DNA of 64,000 nt, taken from NCBI GenBank assembly GCA_023055355.1, contig JALJCS010000004.1, positions 31,958,744-32,022,743 on the forward strand, in the 5' to 3' direction. The notes beneath the pieces were generated by a model. It saw only the letters and a list, made by a program, of their open reading frames with translations, ran no database searches and was not told where the DNA came from. The stretch comes from Agelaius tricolor (taxonomy: Eukaryota > Chordata > Aves > Passeriformes > Icteridae). Below, piece after piece: positions 25,153 through 38,619 of the stretch; position 1 is the first letter of the stretch, and each line of letters starts with the position of its first letter. A program made the translations under genes and the position numbers.

Positions 25153-28100
25153 CTTCAAAAAAATCAGTGTTTCCATTATTATTGGCCAGCATGTTTCAAC
25201 ATTTGTTTTTGCTCAAGTCCATTGTAAAATTATACATATGTATCAGGACTTTTTTATGGTGAGATAATACACGTAATTCCTTTCATAAGCCTGCCTTATC
25301 ATGAGTCATAAAAGTTAAAGAAATAAACAAGACATGGCAATTTTGCCCTCATTGTCTTCACTCATTGCTTCTGCCAGTAGAAGAAGGCAGCAGAGATGTG
25401 TTGAACTCAGTTCATGAGCACAGACAAGTCTCTTAGGTCATTGATGAACAGCAGATGACAAACGGACACGTCTCCCACCTAAATCACACATTCACATGCC
25501 AGCCCTGGCCAGCCCCAGGTTAAAAGTCTGTAATCTTTCACTCCTTTGGAGTAGAGCTCCTCTGTAGTACACGAGTGGCTGCCATCAAAATACATTTTAG
25601 AATTGGAGACAGGCATTAAAAACTCTGGTAATTGATAGAGGGGAAAGAAGGAGAGGGGAAGTAGCATTAAGGAGGTGACAATTTTGAAAGTCAGATAAAT
25701 TTTTACCTTTATTTTATAAATGCAGTCTCTGCATAATGTTCCAGTATGTCATATCCTGTGCATTCATAGCCTGGCATTGGTGGTCTTTGGAGTTTAGATA
25801 CCTTGAGGCCTCTCCTTTCGTTTTTCTGAGCTTGCAGGGGAGACACAGCAAGGTTTACAGGCCCTTTTGTCAAAAAATACTGTTCCACATGCGTATTTCA
25901 GGTGTGGATTAAAAATTTACTTTGTTTTTAAGCTTACCCTTTGAAGGGCCTTATCAGACTCTCTTTGGCTCCCATTGTCTTAACTTGGTCTGCCAGGATG
26001 TGTCTGCAGTGGGCTGATTGTGAAGAGGTAGATACAGAAGCTAATTTTAAGTTCTTATTTTCCCACTTTACAGTGCCTCCCTTTTACTTCATTGGCAGTG
26101 TTGAGGTCCAGATCTATCTGACAGGTTTCTGCACTGCAGACTGCTGTGCAGGAAATGTACAGCTTAGGTTAGCTGCTTTCAGTCTGTTTTCTCAGACCAC
26201 TGGTTATTCATGGCATGGAGCTGAGGAGAGCAAGCTCACGTAGAACAACATACACAAATGTATCTGCATCTACAGTGGAAACATCCCAGGGGCCACCAAA
26301 TCAGTCAACTGTTTTACCCAGGAGGAGTATCTCAGTGGACACTGGCAGTGTAGTGCAGACCCTTGCAGTCAGGACAATAATGGCTTCATCTCCTTCTTCA
26401 AATCACAGCGCTACAGTTGTTCATACTTTAGTTGTCTTGCTGCTTCTAAAGAATGTCATTAGGATGCCTTTTTTTTCCCCATTCAAGGTACTGTACAACA
26501 AAAAATTATTTTCTAAATACTGCTTGACTATTGATAGTGTATGCACTGGCTTATAGAGGATCTGGGATTAAACTTGACAGGAACACTATCTCCTTTATGA
26601 TTAGATCAGAACAGATTGCTGAACAAATCATTGCGGCCCTGTTTCCAGAAAAACTTACCACAGAGCTTTATTCCTGCTACTATCATAAAGACTTCAATCA
26701 GTATTTCTATTAAAATCTTTATTTTCTAGGGTTTTTAACTAAGCCAGAACAATTCACTATGGGCTAAAAGTTGTCATTTCATGGTGTTCAAACCATGAAG
26801 GAATCTGTTTCAGCATAAACTCCGAAAAATAATAGCACAAGCTATTTTGAAGGTAGAAAGAAGGCTGGTTGAAGGCAGCAGTTTCCTACAACCCTATTGT
26901 TTAATACACTGAATATAAAATCAAAGGAACATTGTCTTTTGTTTTTAAGCAAAGATCAGGCATGAGGGAAAGTATGAAGGGACTACTATAGCTTTCAAAA
27001 TTACTATTACAGAGTAATACCCCCATCCCATAATAGGGCAACATGGAAAAAGCCTTTCTCTTTGGTGGACTTCATCTGCTATATCTGTAAATTTCCAAAG
27101 GATCTCACTGTCACACCAATAAGAAAGCGGAAGACATGGGGCCAAGTTCTTAAGTGATGTGTATTGATAATTGTAAACTGGTATAAAAAAAATAGCTCCC
27201 ATGGAGCTCAAGCAGCACCAGATCTCTTGCAGGGTCTAGTTTCTATAGTGATCAACTGCTCATTTATTGTCTTGCAGACACAGATGGGTTGACTAGGGAA
27301 TGCTTTTTGAACCCATGTCTAAACTCCAGTCATTTGGAAGCTCCAATTTCTACTATCTTCTTTGCAACAGAATGTGTTCTTACTTACTTGTATCTGCTTC
27401 TATTCCAGCTGTTTGTCTTACTTGTCTGTCCTGGAGCATTCTCAAAGCAGGACCTTTTTTTTACTGTGTGTTTGCACAGCACCTAGCACAGTAAAATGCC
27501 ATTTTTTCCTGAGTTCTCTGGACTTTTTTGTATGACAGGTAGTAGGAGCTGCAGTGAATAACAGAAAGCTCTGTTACATCACTCATTCCATAAGACAAAT
27601 CTCATCCCTCAAGGCTGGAGTTGAGCCTGTAATAGATCTGCAAAGGTATGAGTTTGAATCCATGCTTTCCATACTGTATCTCATGAGCTTGGCTCCAGGG
27701 TTTTGGTTATGGTTCATATTTATTACTAAACCATTTTTCTTCCTTCCTCTACACCAAACAAGATTACCTGGGATAGTGAGTATAATTCACATTATTGCAC
27801 TATATTTTTTTCTGTTTTAATTTTATCTCCAAAAGATATTAAATCTACATTTATTAAATGGAGTTACTCTTCCAGCCTGCAGGCATCAGCCCAGTATCTT
27901 GAAAGATGTAACAATGAGGTTTATGATTAAAACCATTTTTGGAAAACATGAACAAATGATAACCAGTTGTGATAGTTTTCTACATTTTTATAATATCTAA
28001 AAATATGTTCAAATATCCAAAAATGATTCTGTGATTTGATTTATTCACAATTCCCCTGAAGTGTTTAATAAGTACAATATGGTAGAACTAAAATCATGCT

Positions 28101-29772
28101 TATTACTGCTATTAGCTTGGTAATTCTCCAGGATGAAATCATACTTTTTGGGTTATAAATATACATTTTTATTGTTGATTTTATGTTGCATTTTGAAATA
28201 CTGCTTCTCTACTTTCATATTTTCAGTGCTGTATTACGGTACCATAAATTAGCCCAGCAGTAAAGGAATTCTAATTGGTATCAGGTGATTTTTTTTTAAA
28301 TGTAGAGAAAAGTTAAACTTGTATCCTTTTGAATGAAGATAAATTCTCTCAAAGCTCTTTAAAAAAATCAGATGTGTCTAGAATGATCTGATTTATTTTT
28401 TTTGAAAGACTAATCAGATAGAAGTGTGCACGGTGCACATCAAAGTATACATATGAGCTCAAAACCATCATAAAAGATACCTCTAGATGTCTAATCAAGT
28501 GCAGAGAATCCTTACCATGGTATTTTTTCATTCCTGTCTATGCTGTTTCAACTTTTACATCCCACTAACTATGCAAGGTTGAGCTTCTGTTCTGCCTCCT
28601 TCTTATTCAAGCATTTCATTGGTCTTTCAATTAGAAGAAAAAACAACAAAAAAACCCCACCCCAATGGCATTACAGCAATATATTCCCAATGTCTCAGCA
28701 CCTCTGTAGAGCCACCTCGATCCTTAAACCATTGATTCTCTCTGTAATGGACTTGCATAAAAACAGTCTCTGCATCCATCTGTACCCTGTCCAATGCAGT
28801 AGTCAGTCAAGCAAGTCACAATCAACCATGCATTTATGTTCCAAGTGCTGGCATTTATCCCAAAAAGTAGAACTCCGTGGGTGGGTGAAGAAAACAGCAT
28901 CAAATTAATAGCTTTGGTATAAAATGCCAGAAAACACAATGTATATAAGATATTTCTAGACTTCTAGACAGATTTTGGACTTCCCTTTTCCTTAGAATTA
29001 CACAAAAGAATCCTTAGAAAATATTGGCTTTCAAGGAAAAATGTACAGCAATCATAAGAAATTATGATACAGATTTAATTCTTGTGTGCTGCTTTGGTAG
29101 ACATTAAGAAGACAGGATAGGAAAGGCATCAGATGGAGTTAGGAAGTATGAACATAGTCCATGCCATAATTCATGGTAGCCAGGGACCTGAGCTGGAAGT
29201 GAGCTCTGGCTCTTCCATCAGTGCTTCTGCAGCCCCTCAAAAAGAGATGCACTTTTAGGGTTTTAGAGCATTCAGAGGGCAGCATCACAGGTTACGGTGT
29301 AATACTGCAGTTTTTAATTTGAGCTTTTGGGCGATGTGGTATATTTCCATAGTCCCTTAAATGTGCCTGATATTTTTTCCTTTCCAGGGATAGCAGGAAC
29401 ACTGCAATGCACTGTCTGATGTTTCCAAGGGAAGAGAAATATGCAAAAGAGATAGTCCTCGTACTTTCCCAGACATCCCTACACTCTTTAAATTAATAGT
29501 ATTTGGGAGGAAAAGCCCTAAAATTAATGGGATTAATTACTCAATACTGTGTACCATATGGAGTTAAGGTTTTTAGAATTTTTTCAGAGAGACTGAGTTG
29601 CTCTAAATTCAGAAGCTGCTAAAAAACAGTAAGCTGACAGAGCAACTCTGTCATGAAGGCCAGAAGTAAGATTAAAACTGAAATGGATCCAAATAAAAAT
29701 CATGTTAAGCAGATATTCAGCAGAAAGGCATCTCAGTAAAGATGAAACAAGCAAAAGACTATATATACACAC
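25153..29772 (-). other. Candidate intron or unannotated region
   Basis: No repeat family recognised. A minus-strand segment at about 27033-27097 with a good acceptor (TTCTTATTGGTGTGACAG|) reads EILWKFTDIADEVHQRERLF in one frame, but its phase does not fit the flanking exons directly. It is noted as a possible alternative or skipped exon only. Confidence 0.35.
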
Positions 29773-29910
29773 CTTGTACAGCTGCTCAGGGTCATATGAG
29801 AACCAGATGGAGAAAATCAAGAGGAAAATGAGGTTGAAAGCGATGTATTTGGGAAGATAAAATGTAGCACAGAAAGTCACCCTTCTTTGGGCCAAAGAAA
29901 GCCTACAGCA
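29773..29910 (-). CDS. Candidate internal exon with a membrane-like helix
   Basis: The strongest single exon in the window: 138 nt, acceptor TATTTTCTCATTTCAG| and donor TACAAG|gtgtgt, phase 0 at both ends. It encodes a basic stretch (LSLAQRRVTF), a long hydrophobic segment (YIAFNLIFLLIFSIWF) suitable for a transmembrane helix, and the polar end SYDPEQLYK. 27 of 46 codons end in G or C in an AT-rich setting, as expected for real coding sequence. It follows the 30422-30504 exon after a 511-bp intron with matching phase. The positive-inside pattern would put the N-terminal side of the helix in the cytoplasm. Family not recognised. Confidence 0.65.
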
Positions 29911-30421
29911 CTGAAATGAGAAAATATTATATGATTTGGAGGGAAAATCTAACACCAACAGAATGGAAAGTATACATTTTTACATCCCCTGAGCTTTTAA
30001 TCCATGAAGGAGAGTGGATTCTTCTTGAAGGCCAGTGGAAACAATTTGAGATTCCTCTGCAGTGGGTAGAAATAAGCCTGGCATAAAAGGTCAGGTGATA
30101 GTGTGAAGGCTTCTGCTACTTCTGTGATGCTTAGGCAGTCATTAACAACCTCTGCTTAGTTTTTCAGTTGCAGGGAAAGACTGGTGTGAACTGGCTGTTG
30201 TCTCCTCTTTCCCTTGCTGATTGAAAGACTTCTGCAGGGGGATAGCTCTCCAGTATCTATCCTATTTCCAATTCTTTTTCCAGAATTGTAGTAATATAAT
30301 GTAGTCATTTTGAACTAGAAAATACAAGATGTGGGGGTTTCTTCTGGAATTACAGACATAGATCAAGGGTAGCAGCAAGTGAACAGGCAAGCAGACAGTC
30401 TATACTCACCTTTTAACTCAC
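29911..30421 (-). other. Candidate short intron
   Basis: 511 bp between two candidate exons, starting gtgagt and ending in a TTTCTCATTTCAG acceptor on the minus strand. A second gtgagt donor lies 12 nt further in (plus-strand 30405-30410), which would give a slightly longer alternative exon. Confidence 0.45.
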
Positions 30422-30504
30422 CTTGTATCCACTCCAGTGCCCACTGAGGATGGCTATCTCAATGGACAGGGTCCTGGCAGTGTGTAACTGCATTCCCAGC
30501 AGAG
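30422..30504 (-). CDS. Candidate internal exon, unidentified protein
   Basis: An 83-nt segment with a polypyrimidine acceptor (GTTCTCTGACTTTCCAG|) and a consensus donor (TACAAG|gtgagt). Only one of three frames is open; it reads LLGMQLHTARTLSIEIAILS then GHWSGYK. It starts with two bases completing a codon and ends in phase 0, which fits the upstream exon 35217-35326 (leaves one base, joining to Ala) and the downstream exon at 29773. Short conserved-looking peptide with Trp and His; no motif recognised. Confidence 0.6.
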
Positions 30505-33500
30505 CTGGAAAGTCAGAGAACATCTCTAACCATGGATGTTTACTAGCTATTGTGAGAGCATTTACTTATTTTGGATGTTTATAAACTCTTGTTGGAACAC
30601 AAGGCCTACATGGATTCATCTAAATCCTGATCTTTTTGATCTGGAAAACCTTCAGTAAATGAAAAAAATCTATTTCATCTCTTGCTTCAGAACATCATGT
30701 ATAGTTTATAACCTCGGAACCCATAGCTTAGATTTAATGGTTATCATATAACATCTGTTTAATTTTAAAATTTATATGGAGGCTTTTTTGGAAATCCCAT
30801 GGAGTTTTTCGACTTTCTGTCTTCTCTATACACACAGAGGATGTAGAAAATTAATTTCCTGTGTAAAAATACAAGATGACAGAAGGTCCAAGGTTAAACC
30901 TATTTACAAAGAAAATCACTGCCAGTGTTTAGAAAATGCTGCTTTTATTTGAGATATTTGGAGGTGTACCTGGCTTCCCATGTCCTTGTGGTATTTAAGT
31001 ATATAAGGCTTTCTGTCCAATAAACTGTAGTGAAAAACCTCCTCTGTATTGATTTTTCCCTGAAGAATTGTGAACTGTCTACTCATTTGGTGATCCATTT
31101 GTTTTAATAAAGAAGACAAACCTGTAGAAGTTTCTTATTTTCCCACCCCTCTGGCCTCTTGTGAAAAGTATTACCATGCTGCAGAGGCCAGAGACAAAAC
31201 CAGATGTCACTGGCTGACATCTACTTCACCACTTTATAGCCAAGTTAGTTTACAGGAGGGTAGGAATGCAGATCTCCTTTCCTCCTATGAAAAATGAAAG
31301 GTGAAGAAACACAAAGCCCGGATGTGGCTGAAGACTGTAGCAAGGGTCTCAGTGACAGCAAAGCATGACCCTTGTTTCTTGCATTTTTACTGATGCACTG
31401 GAGTAAATTAGGATACAAAGATTTCTTATTCTGAAAGAGAAGATAAGAAGAAAAGAAGGTCCATTGAAAGAGATCATGAATTCATCATCTCAGTCCCATT
31501 TGGGGTAGGAATGCTTACTTACTATTTCATAAAGCCAGTGTGAAATGGATCAGGGGTTTATGCAGTTGCAGTGTCCAGCCAATCTGTTGCAGTACAGAGA
31601 ACCATGAAGGCAGCCAACACCTTCACTCCCCATTTCAGAAAAAGGAGGAAAGGCAGAACAGAAATCCCTGTTATTAGCAGGACCACCTGCATAACAGTGG
31701 GGAGGAGTATCTCAGCTCTTGAATAAGGTGGGAGATACACAGGAGGTGATACCCAGGCATCTGACAAGCATGGGTGTGATGATGCCGTGACCCACTGTCT
31801 GGGACCTTATCACCATCCTACCCTGCTTCAGCTAGCAGGTTTTGGGGCTCCCAAACATTCTGCACCAGTCTAGGAGGACAAGAGCTGCTGGCAACCCAGT
31901 TCTGCCAGGGACACATGGGTGCTCTTGCCAAATGAAAAAGCTTGAAAAAATTGCAGTCTATGTCCACTAAGCAGATAGCACGTGCAGAAGCAGCAGGAAG
32001 TATTGCATACTCCAGAGTTTGTCTGACCCCATCTAGAGTGGGTGGTTCCTCTTTTTCAGGACACCTCTGGAGACCCTGAAATAGACTGCTGTGCTGGATA
32101 ATTCCTTTTTGCTGTTCCCTTCACAAAGGAAATTTCTAAACAACTTTTCATCTTAGATTAGAAAGGCTTTCAGAAGGTCTGAATTCCCTACAGGACTACT
32201 TAAAATAGCTCTATTAGCAATTTGATGACTGCTCATGTTAAAATCTGCAACACTGAAACCTGCAAGTAGACTGGAGGCTGATTTAGCAGAGCACAAGCCA
32301 TGTTTGTATTAGGCACTAGCCATGACTGTGCTCCTTCAGGAACTTCCTGAATGTCAAGGCACTGACGTTTCTTACTGATTTCTGTTCCAAACACTCTTAT
32401 TTTCAGGCTCAGTTTTCACTAATCTGCACTTTCCTTCTGGGCTTCAGCATTTAGACCATGTTCTTTCTAGATGGGGCTTGCCCATCAGCATTTGGGTGGG
32501 CTGTAGACCCAGGAAGTTTACCAGCTGGCAAAGCAGTGACACCTTGGAATCTAATACCCTTGCAGTAAAACCAGTGAAGTTTCATTGCTCCAAATAATTA
32601 TGCAGAGGTTAACAAATAGATGACTTAGATGATGAAGCTCAAGGCAATACTATACAATTTGCTCACTTTTCTGACAAGGCATTACTTTTCTGAAAAGGTG
32701 TTAAAAACACTTAAAGCTTATTTTCATCAGTAAAAGAAGTTGATACAATTTAATGTGCGTAGAGTCTGTTGAATTTAAAGGTGCTAGTTTTACAGCCCCT
32801 TTTTCGGGATAGAACCATCTTTAATTTGAATTTATTCCAAATTGCTGCTTGTTTGATCTTCTCTTTTCTTTACAATATCAGTCTTTAGGAAGACCAAAGA
32901 ATCTAATAATGGACTATATATAATGCAGATTAACTGTCTAGAAACTAAAGAAGTAGGCTAAGACAAGGCAAGCTGGCCATGGGTAGGATTTGCTATTTTC
33001 TCTCTTCTCCTCGTACTTTCCCATTCTTTCAAGCCCTGGGAACATTCTTAGCAATTCAGATTATTACTGATAGCAATAAATCATCTCAGCCTCTGTTATG
33101 GCCTCAAAGAAAAAGCAGTAAAATACTTCGCAAAATTAAAGGTACCTGAATTAACTGATAGAGGACAGCTTATCCACAGGGAAGGATAAAAAAAGGTGTA
33201 AAAACTGGAAAACATTTTGCTGCAGAAGAAAAATAAAAAAGATGTCAAGAGTAGCTCAGAGTAGCTGCAGACTGAGTAATGAAGGAAATCCAAGACTAAT
33301 AGCATTCTATCCACCAACAGAAGTAGAAGGCTGATGACTTAAACATTTGTGTTTAGACACTTTACTCTTCATTTCACTCTTTATCAGCCTGAGGAATCTC
33401 ACTCTTTCTCTCTAAAATGGCTCAATGAAACAGCTCCTTTCTTAAATGAAAAATGCACTGGCAACACCCAGGCAGAACAAGAGACAGGTCACCTGCTTTA

Positions 33501-35216
33501 CAAAGCATTACTTGCTGTTTTGCCCTGTGGCATGTGCAGTTTTACAGAATTATTAAGACCTTTCATGAAAAGAATGAAAGAAAAGATAGAGTTTCCTTCA
33601 CTGTTGCTGTAGAATAGAAAATTAGAGGGAAATGTTGAAGCATGGTATGTGGTTTCTCATATGAATAATATTAGCTAGTATTTTTTTTATAATGAACAGT
33701 ATCATAGAGATTTCTGATTGCTACTGATTCTCTTATACATACATCATCCTATTAACCATAAAATACAGTGCTTTTTTTTTTTTGGCTAATTTATCAACTA
33801 TTAGAAACCTCTTTCCCAGATGATTTTTACATGCATTTGGGGTGGCTGTAAAATGAAATGGTAATTTTCTGGTTTGTGTGTAAGGAAGCTTTAGGTTATG
33901 TACTGTATTATATTACTAAGCTGCAATAGGTAGAAAATATAACATTAGCTTAGACAGAGAGAACACCAAAACTGCATTCAAGTCTACCACTTAGTGACAC
34001 AATAGAAAATGTTCTAAATAGAAAATCTCTTCTGAGACATCTATAAGGATAATATTAGTGTTAAAGGGAAGGATCTTGGTAGGATGTATTGAAATCTGGA
34101 TCTGTTAAAAAGCATGAAATGATGGTGTCATTTTCTCCATCTTGGTAATACCAGAGGATCTATAAACACTCCAATGAGCTATCTTGGCTTTTACTCTCTT
34201 TTCTCATTTATATGCATCTCAATGCTGTGTTCAAATATATTTGGACCAACACTCCCCACACAACAAATGCATAAAGTTTTCCAGTGTTTAAAATCATGTG
34301 CTTCCTCCAGAGAGTCCCTCCAAACCTATGCCTGAAGAAGGAGAAGAACATGTGCTGTTCTACTTCCTCACAACAAAGAAGTGACCCCAAGTTTAGAGAA
34401 TGATAGAGAAATTGCAAGAATACGCCAGGAGGGCAAAACATTTTCTATTCAAAATTCCCTGTGGCCATAGAATGAGAGAAGGCCCCCCAGGAATTTTTGC
34501 TTTTTTTTTTTTCTCAGTTTACTGGGCCCCTCTAAAAAGATGTATCATATTCACTGCTGAGTTTCGTATTTTGCAATCTGTTCAAATCACGTGATGTGCA
34601 GCTTCTACTGTGCCACTTGTTGTGAGGGTTCATTGTAGACCCTGTAATGAGCCTGCCATACTCCTTCAGCATGCACAGCACCGTCTTCTCAATCATGCCT
34701 TTCAAGAGATTAAGATTCAGTGATGCAATACAGCCCATGACACAAAGCCTCTTTTCAAACATAAAAGAGCCAATTGTTTTTACAACCTCCAAGCATGCAC
34801 AATCTTTGCTTTACATGTCCATGCAATAAATGGCCTAAAAGTTTCATATCCTCCTTGCAATATGGAACTTGACCCTTGAAAATCCCTCATGACAATTCAA
34901 CTAGTAGAACGGAAATCTTTTCCCAATACCCTAAGGATTCTGGCAAAATATTTGTACTATTTCCATGTATACACGCTCCACTACACAGTCCTCCTTGCAT
35001 ATTACAAAAACTAAAAACATTTTTGAAGCTATGTATATTCTGCCCTGTCCATAAATTATTTCATCTGCCTCCTGACTCCTCAGAATAAATTTTTTTTACT
35101 CCCAGATCTGTCAGGCAGGAGCTACATTTCAGAGTGTAGCTAAAACCTTTATTCTTAGGCCAGCACTCACAGCATTAACACAAGAGTCAAGAGATGGGAG
35201 ACACAAAGAAAATTAC
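30505..35216 (-). other. Candidate intron, mostly unrecognised sequence
   Basis: No repeat family recognised. A hydrophobic minus-strand ORF at 31558-31767 and another segment at about 34210-34345, which has a good acceptor (TGTTCTTCTCCTTCTTCAG|), look membrane-like but no frame in either runs to a usable donor in the right phase. A T-run lies at 33771-33784. Confidence 0.35.
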
Positions 35217-35326
35217 CTTTATGGGCACTGGGAATTGTGTACTTTTGTAGCATGGGGCTGATAAGCTGTTGGAGCATCAGGGCACAACACTTGGCCTGGG
35301 GCAGGAACACCTCTGCACAGTTGGCC
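35217..35326 (-). CDS. Candidate internal exon, unidentified protein
   Basis: A 110-nt segment: acceptor GATTTCTGCACCAG|, donor CATAAAG|gtaatt. The frame beginning after one base is open and reads ANCAEVFLPQAKCCALMLQQ followed by LISPMLQKYTIPSAHK, helical in composition. It receives two bases from the upstream exon and leaves one, agreeing with 38271-38544 upstream and 30422-30504 downstream. The frame with the longest ORF on this strand is a different one that hits TAA one codon before the donor; I prefer the frame that passes through both sites. Confidence 0.5.
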
Positions 35327-38270
35327 CTGGTGCAGAAATCTTAGCAATTCAGTCTTGTCTATTTCAGACCTGCTCTCCAGTTTTTCAAGATCACTTTGAA
35401 TTCTCATCCTGTCCTTTGATCTTGTCTTGTTCAACTTTCCATTGTTAATTAATTGAATGAGAGAGCCATCTGCCCCAAATAGTTAGAGAAGGTATAGTAT
35501 CTTCAGTTCAACCAGGAGAGGTGCAAGGCTTCTGGGGAATAATAATCATCTGCATCAAAAGGTGATGGGCAGGCCCTTGCAGAGACGGCAAAAGGGCTGA
35601 AGGTTGCACCTTCAGTGCACAGGCAACGCATATGTCAAAAAGAACTCCAGGGAAAAAAATTCAATTGCCCTACCAAAATGGATAATCAAGATTATAACCT
35701 ACTGGATGCACAAATGAATTCTTCTATTGCACATGGCTTTGTTAAGTCTGTAGTGCAAGAGAGGCTTGGCCCTTTCTTCAAGGAGTCATGAGAATGACTA
35801 GAAGAAAATTATATTCATGGAAGTCCTGAAGCATTTTAAAGTTTAGATTGGAAAAGGGAAGACCAAGGAGAGACAGTAGTAACAGTCTTCAGCTGTGTTG
35901 AGGATGCCAGCAAAAAAGAAGGAAAGAAAGTCTTCCCTGTGTCCAGTAAAATTCTAAAAATTAAATTATCCTCAGTATCAGCAATAAAGAATAAGGTCAA
36001 ATGTTACTAGTTTTTAATGCCAATAGCAAAAAACTGTTGAGAAGCTTTGCCATGAAGAATGAGTTATGCCCAACAGGGGAGCTTGCTAAGGACAGACTAA
36101 AAAAAAGAGATGATGGCAAAAATCTGCAAAAAAAAGGAGATGTTGGCATAGTTATAGTGGGCAAAGGGAGTGGCCCCTTTGAGCTGTACTGCCCTGGATT
36201 TCTACAAGGAATCTGTGTCCTATCCCCAGTAAAATCTCAAGTGATGTAGATGTTTTAGTGAATGTCCCCACCCAGTTCGCAATCCCTGATTTCAGAGCAC
36301 AGAATATTCCATCCTGACCACTCCACTGGCCCTGAAGAAAAGCACGTTTGCACAGTGCTGCAGACCTCTCTGGCATCATGCAAGGCATGCATGTGGGCTG
36401 AGGGGGAGCAGGGAGTTGGTTTCACACTTGATCTGACCATGCCAGCCCACCACACAACCCTGGCCCAGCAACTCCCTTTCCCTAAGGGAAAGAACCAAGT
36501 TGCCACAAGTCAGCATATGCCTGTGAAACAAGCTGTCAAGGCAGGTGAGAAAAAACAGTGGAGCAGAGGTGAGAGGTGAGGAGTCAGTGCCAGCTGCAAG
36601 AGAAACCTTGAGGAGAAGCAGCTGCTCCTCCAATGATATCTCAGAAGTTCACTCTGTGGCACTGTCATCCCTTATCCTCACCCCACATGCCAGCAGGCTT
36701 TTGGAAGGAGCCTTGCTCCAGCAGTTTTTTTTCACCGTCCCCTTCTTCTTTCCCCTGTCATATGCTTTCCACTGCACATGTACTTACACTCTTTTCTTCT
36801 GTTACCAGCCACAGGAAAACTGCCTTCTTGGATTTCTAGAGGTTTTTTACATTGCTCAGTTGTTTTAATATAAAACCACAGCTCCTCTTGTTAGTGAATG
36901 CTAGCATTTCAAACTGTAATATAATGTGCCATAAACGACATTCCATGCCATAAAATGTTGCAGAAAGATATACTTTTACTCCTAAAAGCAGTGGCTGGAT
37001 TCTGCTGAACTGAATTTAGTGGAGATTCAATCAAAACTGAGACGAAAGAAAAGAACAAGATTCCAGGTTCACTGCAGAGTTCACTCACAGTTTTTCCTGT
37101 CCCCGACAATAAGAGGATTACCTTAAATCAAGAGCATCAGTGTCAATGAGAACCAGAAAACTTAATACATAGAAGGACAAGGAGATCAAAGCTTAGCACC
37201 TGGAGAATACCACATGCTCTGGATTAATAAAACAATACACTCTGTTACATAAATCTTGAGCAAGGTTATTCATGGACAAACATACAAAAAAGAAATTACT
37301 GTAGAGCTCAGATAACAGATATTTAATATCGGTGCTCTCTCTATCAGAGAATATCCTCTCACATTATAAGAGTGTTGACATAGAGCAATGAGATATTATT
37401 TTGTTTTAAACAGTTTTAGTCTAAACTTGACATTACTGTTTTTGGACCTGGATACTGCACATCTGCAAGTCAGCGGAAATACCAAAATCTTGCATGCTCC
37501 TTTGATTGTTACATTTAAGGTATCATATATGCTACCAGCTCAGCTGCTGCAAAGCATTAAAGTCCATTACTCCAAGCTTGTAAAGTACTTTGGAAATACT
37601 ATAGACAAGGATTAGAGAAGATGAGTATTCCACATGGCTTCAGAAGGGATGATAAACAGAGGGTAAAAGCACTGTAGTTAAAGTGATATATTGATTGCAT
37701 GTGGGGAGCAATAGTAAGAGATATCTTCTGATGAGTATTTTGTTGAATGGTTTTGAATTATGTGCTTTTATCAAGCAGTTATGTTTCTAAGATCAGCTTT
37801 TTTTACAGTGCCATAGCCTAAGAACTACTGATTGACTGAAAATCAGCAAACTCAAGAAGTCTGAACTTGGATCACATGTCAGTTTCGGACTTCTGTTGTG
37901 GGATAATTTGGAAGAGGAGAAGTTTAGAAGGAAGATAATCCAAATAAGTTTCACAAAGAAATATTACAATCAGCCCCAAAACATGTATGTTATCTAATTA
38001 TAAAATGGTCCTTTGTTTTATCCGTTTGGTTTATCAATGAGGAGGCATGTTTTCCCACAGGTATGAAAATAGCATCCAAGGACCAGAAATGTGACATTGT
38101 GACCTACAAATATCACAGAGAGCTGCTCATCTGTGTAACATAACCATTGCAGGAGAAAAGAAATTCTTTCATATAGGAAAACATCACAGGACAGGAAAAG
38201 AAAAGGAATAAGGGTCCCTTTCTCCAGCGTCCAGAGTCATCCAAGAAAGCTGCCACCTTGGATGCAGTAC
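35327..38270 (-). other. Candidate intron with a possible old CR1 remnant
   Basis: The span 35745-35970 has a plus-strand resemblance to a decayed CR1 ORF2 (GGAAAAGGGAAGACCAAGGA, GTCTTCAGCTGTGTT). A locally GC-rich part around 36260-36680 gives ORFs on both strands with no splice support. Nothing else recognised. Confidence 0.4.
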
Positions 38271-38544
38271 TTCCAAGCAGTGCTAGGAAAATCCGCTTTC
38301 AACATGTCAGGTTCAAGCTTCACGTGGCATTCAAGGCCTCTGCCATTTTTGCTAATTTCTATTTGCTGAAGGCCAGCAAATCCCCCTACTGTAATCAGGT
38401 ATAGTGTCCACACGGCAACTGTGGAAGAGAGCAAGTCTTTTATGAGCTTGAGATCCAGTCTTGGAAGAGCCATAAAGGCTGACAATATGTCAGTGCAGAA
38501 GTTCACATAATGACATAAATTCTGAACAAATGTATTTCCAAACA
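38271..38544 (-). CDS. Candidate long internal exon, unidentified protein
   Basis: Acceptor GATTTTTTTTCTAG| at 38545-38548 is strong. The frame stays open for over 90 codons and contains NFCTDILSAFMALPRLDLKL, a hydrophobic stretch (STVAVWTLYLITVGGFAGL), and a Cys-containing polar part (GRGLECHVKLEP). The 3' end is uncertain: GAA|gtactg at 38271 gives the phase needed by 35217-35326; CAAG|gtggca at 38257 and ACA|gtaggg further 5' are alternatives. It begins with two bases, which does not fit 47686-47791 directly. A solo LTR lies 75 bp upstream of the acceptor. Confidence 0.45.
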
Positions 38545-38619
38545 CTAGAAAAAAAATCCAAAACAATGAATCATCAATCCATCAGTTAAATGTGCATTTA
38601 AGAAAATAGTTTTGCTGTG

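Noticed and set aside
31558..31767. Hydrophobic minus-strand ORF as an exon of the gene
   Set aside because: The good gtaagt donor at about 31514 is separated from the ORF by in-frame stops in every frame, and no other donor gives a matching phase.
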